Source: Sitta carolinensis (Eukaryota; Chordata; Aves; Passeriformes; Sittidae). From it: a stretch of DNA of 64,000 bases. Below, in pieces: positions 59,844 through 64,000 of this stretch. The notes below the pieces were generated by a model that ran no database searches, was not told the DNA's origin, and worked only from the letters and a program-made list of their open reading frames with translations. Each line of letters begins with the position of its first letter. The stretch's first letter is position 1. Made by a program: the position numbers and the translations under genes. The stretch lies in assembly GCA_032173965.1 (NCBI GenBank), contig CM063283.1, positions 107,842,108 to 107,906,107 on the forward strand, read 5' to 3'.

Positions 59844-59924
59844 ATGGCATCGAGGAGAATGGAGACCAAACCCGTGATAACGTGTCTGAAAACCCTCCTC
59901 ATCATCTACTCCTTCGTGTTCTGG
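59844..59924 (+). CDS. TSPAN7: Tetraspanin-7, coding exon 1
   Basis: Codes for the first 27 residues of tetraspanin-7, a four-pass membrane protein that, in mammals, acts in neurons in receptor trafficking and spine maturation. The peptide begins MASRRMETKPVITCLKTLL and ends IYSFVFW, identical to the human N terminus as I know it. It comprises the short cytoplasmic tail and the first part of transmembrane segment 1. The exon stops in phase 0 at a strong GTGAGT donor (59925). The start is favoured by a G at -3 and G at +4 and by exact family agreement; a second in-frame Met at residue 6 is an alternative. The remaining exons (TM2-TM4, the large extracellular loop with CCG) are beyond the window. 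The open frame running on to 60470 is intron read-through. Confidence 0.96.
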
Positions 59925-60281
59925 GTGAGTGCGGCGCGGCGCGGCGCGGGCACACGGGGACCGCGGGGCACGGCCCGGCACCCCCGGCGCCACCTGCGCG
60001 GGCGGGGGGCACCGGGGGCTCCGCAGCGGCTCGGCCGGGGAGGCACGGCGGGGCGAGCGAGGACGGGGCACGTCGCCGGCATGTGGACCTGCATGCATGC
60101 ACGCTCACATATGTGTATCGGAGCTCACACACATATACACACACATATCTGTGTACAAAAAATGATGGGGTTTGCCTCCTCTCGCGGCGAGCACATCCCC
60201 CCGAGCCCCCGCGGGGGAAAGTTGCGGGGGTCTCCCAAAGAGCCTCCAGAGCCTGCCCCCTCCCCGCCGCCCCCCTGGCCG

Positions 60282-60338
60282 GCCGGACCGTGTCCGCACT
60301 GCCGGACCGTGTCCGCACTGCCGGACCGCGTCCCCGCT
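60282..60338. repeat. 19-bp tandem triplication in TSPAN7 intron 1
   Basis: Units 60282-60300 and 60301-60319 are identical (GCCGGACCGTGTCCGCACT). The third, 60320-60338, differs at two positions. The repeat lies inside the CpG island and each unit carries several CpGs. Confidence 0.95.
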
Positions 60339-62151
60339 GCCCGCCGCGTCCCTCCGCCCGGGGGGATGCGCCCCGAGCCCCGCACCCGGCCGCGGTACCC
60401 GCCGCGCTGCCCGCGTTTCGTAACCGGGCTCCGGCTCCCGCAAACCATTTTCCTGACCCAGATGCATTAATTGAGTTGCCGCGATTGCCTGACGGGCAGC
60501 CCGGCCGTGCTTTTCAGGCGACCCGGGAGCTGGAGGTTTTCGCAGCTCCCCGGCCTGTTAGTCAGCAGATCCCCGGCAGGAGCCGCGTATCGCGGCGGCG
60601 ATCGCAGGTTAAAGACCTTTTAATGGCACACGGTGACAACGCACGATAATGGCCCCGCTGTGTGCAGTTAGAGACCGGCTCCGCACAGCATGGATAGAGC
60701 GCACTGAGGCGCATTTGTCACTTCCTAGCCAGGGGAGCTGGTTGTGCTCGGTCGGTTTGGTAGCTTTGTGCTGTGGGAAGCGTCTGTGAAACACAGTGGC
60801 TCAAATCTTCATCTTTCTGCTTGAAAAGGCATTCTAAACAAAGAATTGCTTATTCATGGCAATAACGTTTGACATCTTTACAGTGAACATAGGACTTCAG
60901 CTGTTTCAACTTTTAACTTCATAGGCTTTCATTTTTTAATTTTTTTTTTTAAGCATAACCAAAACACATTTTGCTTATCCATACTTACAGAAGTACCTCG
61001 GTGCTATTGGCCCCCTCACACCACCCCCCCACTCCCCCCTCCCCGATATTTAACATATCTCCCCTTTCTTTTTTAATAATTTTGGTGGCAGCAGATGTGT
61101 CTGATGACTGAAATGGATAGGAAGCCAGAATAATCTGTTGGCTTTTTTGTTGGCAAGTAGATCCTTCACGTTAGTTACAAGGAGGAAGGTGTCTAAGTTT
61201 ATATACTTACCACAGTTTCAGGATTCATCCTTTCCAGTCCTCAGTTCTCAGCAGATCTGTAAGAATACCCTCTTCATCCTGTGATGAGTGAGCAACTGCA
61301 GAAGCCGAGGCAAATTCATGGCATCTTTTAAAATCGCGTCTTTTTTTTTTTTTTTTTTAAAGCGATCGTTGTATCTGCTGTAGCCCGAATAAACAGAGGG
61401 CTTAGATCAGCATGCCCGTTGAGCTAGCACATTTCACCAACGCTAATCTCATTTAAAAAGAGAGAATTGTACACTGAGCCAAGCAGCTGGCTGAGGGCAT
61501 TTGTGCCGTAGGCTGTCATGATGCCAGCCCAGGTTGACAGCTGGGACCTCGTAGGGTAAAGAACACAGCTGAGCTCCGGTTTGGGCTCCAGCACCGCGGC
61601 TGCGCTGGTGGGATGCTCTGCTGCGAATTCTTTTGCTCTGAACTGTGGGTCAGGCTCCCACGTGTCCTGATCTTCTCCAAGGACGTGGTCCACTCTTCCA
61701 GTTGCTTAACATTTGACGGCCGCCAGAGTCTCTGTTTGTCCTCTTCCTTGAGCCTGGAAAAGGAGGAGGAAATCAGTGGTTGGAGACAGAATCCTGCAGC
61801 CATGATCAAAGGAGAATGAAAAATCATGCTTGCTGTTGCATCTTGCTTCTCAAGGCACCAGGTCTCAGTGGGAGAACACAGCAAAGGATTTGGTAAAGGT
61901 CCAGAGCATTTGACAGCAGATTCTAAGTCTTTACTAAGTCTTTATTAGTTCTTGTGTGCTAAAAGGAAGAACAAAAACTAATTCACGTTTTTGTCCCCTT
62001 TCTGGACTCTGAATCCATTTAGGATAAATTGGAGGAGGATGCAGCTATTGCCATGAGGAGAGCAAAAACATGGTGTGCTCTGGCTGTATGCTCATTTTCT
62101 TTTTTTTCAGTCAAGTTTGAGACCTGAGGGATGCACGGACTTCCCTCAACA

Positions 62152-62168
62152 CCCCCCCCCCCCCCCCC
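62152..62168. repeat. C17 homopolymer
   Basis: Seventeen consecutive C residues within TSPAN7 intron 1. This run is prone to sequencing and assembly length error. Confidence 0.9.
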
Positions 62169-64000
62169 ACCTTCATTATTTTCTGAAGTGATTTTTGTAC
62201 TCTTGGAAGCTGGTGGCTCCAGAGTCAGTGTAACTCAATTTGAGTCCTTGTGAATTCTCAGAGCTGAAAATATGGGAAGGATTCTATTGGAGGAACTATT
62301 TAAAAAAAATAATTTCTTGGACTGATCTAAATACCAGAAGGAAACCATGCCAGCGCCACAAATGGCTGGTTTGTAAATTTTTATTCTGACGGCTTTCCCA
62401 CATTTTTTGGCGAGGTTGTAAGCTGATTTCTGAAGGAGAAAGCTCTGCGTTGCTTAGCTGCAGTTTGTATGGGTTTTTTTTCTAGCTGTGGGAATGGAGT
62501 TGTGATACAACTCAGGGCAGAAACTCGTCCTGTGACAGGTGGTGTGTGGTGGCAACCCTTTGCCTGTTGGGCCAGGTGGTTACAGATGTGAGAGAGTGGG
62601 GAGAAGATGCTTCTTTGCATCCAGTGAGCTGTTCTGAGCCATCATGAAGGGCTGCTGTGTGCTTCACCTTGTTTATGAAATAGGAAAATATATGTATGCA
62701 GCATGTTCCCCCTACAAGTGATTTTTTGTCAGGGTTAAATATGAATTGCATTTGTATCCTTGGGACAGATGTGTGTAGGTGAAGGCTTTTAGTATAAGTG
62801 TTAAATGAGACTGCATGGATTTCATGGGAGCTGTAGGACAGTAATGGGGAGACACAGTTCATTCAAATTTCATACTGCATAGCTTGTTCCTTTCCAGATA
62901 GGTTTTGTTTAATGTAACTTGTTATTTTGATAGCTTCCTCTCTCCCCTCACCATACTTCCCAATTTCTTTCCATAAATGTATCAACATGGTAAAAAAATT
63001 CCATAAACAGAGATAACAAGTTTTTTGTGTGCTCATATGTATTGTTATTCACAGAGCACATTAAATGCCTAAGGTTACCGCTTTTGGTCCTTAAGGGATG
63101 TAGTAATAAAAATTCAACAGCCATTTTTTTTCCTAATCAGAATTCTGTACTGAATGCACCTGGTTTGGAACTAGTAGATTAAAAAAAGGTGATAAAAGCT
63201 CTGCTTGGCTGTTAGCTATTTTTATTTTTTTCCTTTCAGGTACCATAAATTGTTTGTATAGGAATCCAAGATACAGCCTGTCTTGTTTTTGAGAGAAGAT
63301 AAATTTTGGATTAGAATTCCAAGTGAATTTTTTATAGGAGACAGAAACCTTGAAGCACCCTCAGTACCTTGTATTTCTCTAGTACTTAAGTAACCTTTGG
63401 TCTTAAAACATGTGTATAATTAATATTTCACTGTAGCCTTCTAAATATATTTTGTTACCAAATGAACTGCCTGCCTCAATGTGTTTTGGGAGGGAGCTTT
63501 AAGGGTGCATGCACTTGTCCTTAAAGTTATATGGCAGAGGAAAATGGGTTTTGTCTTCCATGCAAACCTTCTTGTTGCCCTAAACAGGCACTATAGCAAA
63601 GTGATTACTTTCTGATCCTAGGCCCTGTGAGACACTTGGCACTCAAATGAGTGCTTTGTGTGTGCTGTCCTGCTGGGATTGGGTTTTCTTGCTGTCAGTT
63701 AATGTAATGAAAGCTTGTAAGTAGAGTTTCCATTTAGGTAATGTTCCGAGGGTGGGTCACTGATCTGAAGAGCATCTTCCCAATTTTTGGGGGCTACAGT
63801 AGATTCTTAGAACTTGGCATGTCTTTGGCTATGTGACAAAATCAGGACTAAGGTAGCTACTCATAGCTAGTGGGAGTTTGCTTTTCCGAGTTTTTATTGC
63901 TTTGAAAACTGACCTGGTGTGACCCCTTGGAAGTTAGCAGGTGGCAGGAGAGTGGTGGGGCAGGTAAGTGTTGCTTGGCTGTGAGGCCACACCAGAGCTG

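Larger units (their letters stand above)
59400..60670. promoter_or_regulatory. TSPAN7: CpG island covering TSPAN7 promoter, exon 1 and start of intron 1
   Basis: About 1.2 kb of very GC-rich, CpG-dense DNA in a CpG-poor region, centred on TSPAN7 coding exon 1. No clear TATA box is placed relative to a known start site, although a GATATATTCC word occurs at 59588. Such islands mark constitutive or tissue-specific promoters in vertebrates. The long overlapping open frames on both strands, up to 255 codons, come from the near absence of A/T-rich stops and are not called as genes. Confidence 0.88.
59925..64000 (+). other. TSPAN7: TSPAN7 intron 1 (5' part, at least 4.1 kb)
   Basis: Starts with GTGAGT and GCGGC-repeat DNA of the CpG island, then becomes AT-rich after about 60,670. 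It contains a 19-bp triplication, a CA-rich patch near 60,107-60,155, a T run at 61341-61360 and a C17 run at 62152-62168. No acceptor or exon 2 was recognised before 64,000. Confidence 0.88.

Noticed and set aside
59337..60098. 253-codon minus-strand open frame, and the 208- and 255-codon plus-strand frames at 59844-60649
   Set aside because: CpG-island DNA has few stop codons. The plus frame from 59844 is TSPAN7 exon 1 reading through a strong donor; the others have low-complexity Arg/Pro/Gly content.
61585..61615. Possible RE1/NRSF silencer site (CCAGCACCGCGG) in TSPAN7 intron 1, attractive for a neuronal gene
   Set aside because: Only the left half-site and the central GG fit; the ACAGCGCC half is not matched.
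1..64000. CRISPR arrays, operons, bacterial promoters, phage or plasmid features
   Set aside because: The window is spliced vertebrate DNA; no spaced direct-repeat array or compact coding layout was seen.

Overview
The window is animal nuclear DNA and almost certainly avian; a songbird is plausible but not proven. It carries spliced vertebrate exons with GT/AG boundaries, two truncated CR1 LINE 3' ends with the typical bird CR1 tail, and one solo LTR of bird-retrovirus type. No Alu, L1 or B1-type mammalian repeats were seen. The locus matches the human Xp11.4 order OTC then TSPAN7, both on the + strand. In birds this block is autosomal (chromosome 1 in chicken, from general knowledge).

Layout: (1) 1-13.1 kb is the 3' part of the ornithine transcarbamylase gene OTC. 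The end of intron 4 is followed by six coding exons matching human exons 5 to 10 in length: 154, 123, 54, 150, 138 and 60 coding bases. They run from residue 130 (human precursor numbering) to the stop codon, open and without frameshifts. Exons 1-4, including the mitochondrial targeting sequence, lie upstream of the window. (2) About 13.1-59.4 kb is a 46-kb gap in which I recognise no protein-coding gene. It holds two CR1 fragments, a 1.2-kb solo LTR flanked by a 5-bp direct repeat, two decayed MIR-type SINEs, short tandem repeats, and several segments that look like possible conserved regulatory elements (unverified). (3) About 59.4-60.7 kb is a CpG island containing the 5' UTR and first coding exon of TSPAN7 (27 codons, ending at a GT donor). 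(4) From there to the window end is TSPAN7 intron 1; the remaining exons lie beyond 64,000.

The two genes are neighbours, not a functional unit. OTC is a mitochondrial enzyme making citrulline from ornithine and carbamoyl phosphate. TSPAN7 is a four-pass membrane tetraspanin, mainly neuronal in mammals. Most long open frames in the intergenic region and in the CpG island are compositional and are not called as genes.

The observations most worth a second look are: the intact OTC active site in a presumed uric-acid-excreting animal; a GC-shifted OTC exon 6; an upstream frame in the TSPAN7 leader that reads a GGC run as polyglycine and overlaps the TSPAN7 start; and an ancient SINE beside a CpG-bearing block that could be an exapted enhancer.
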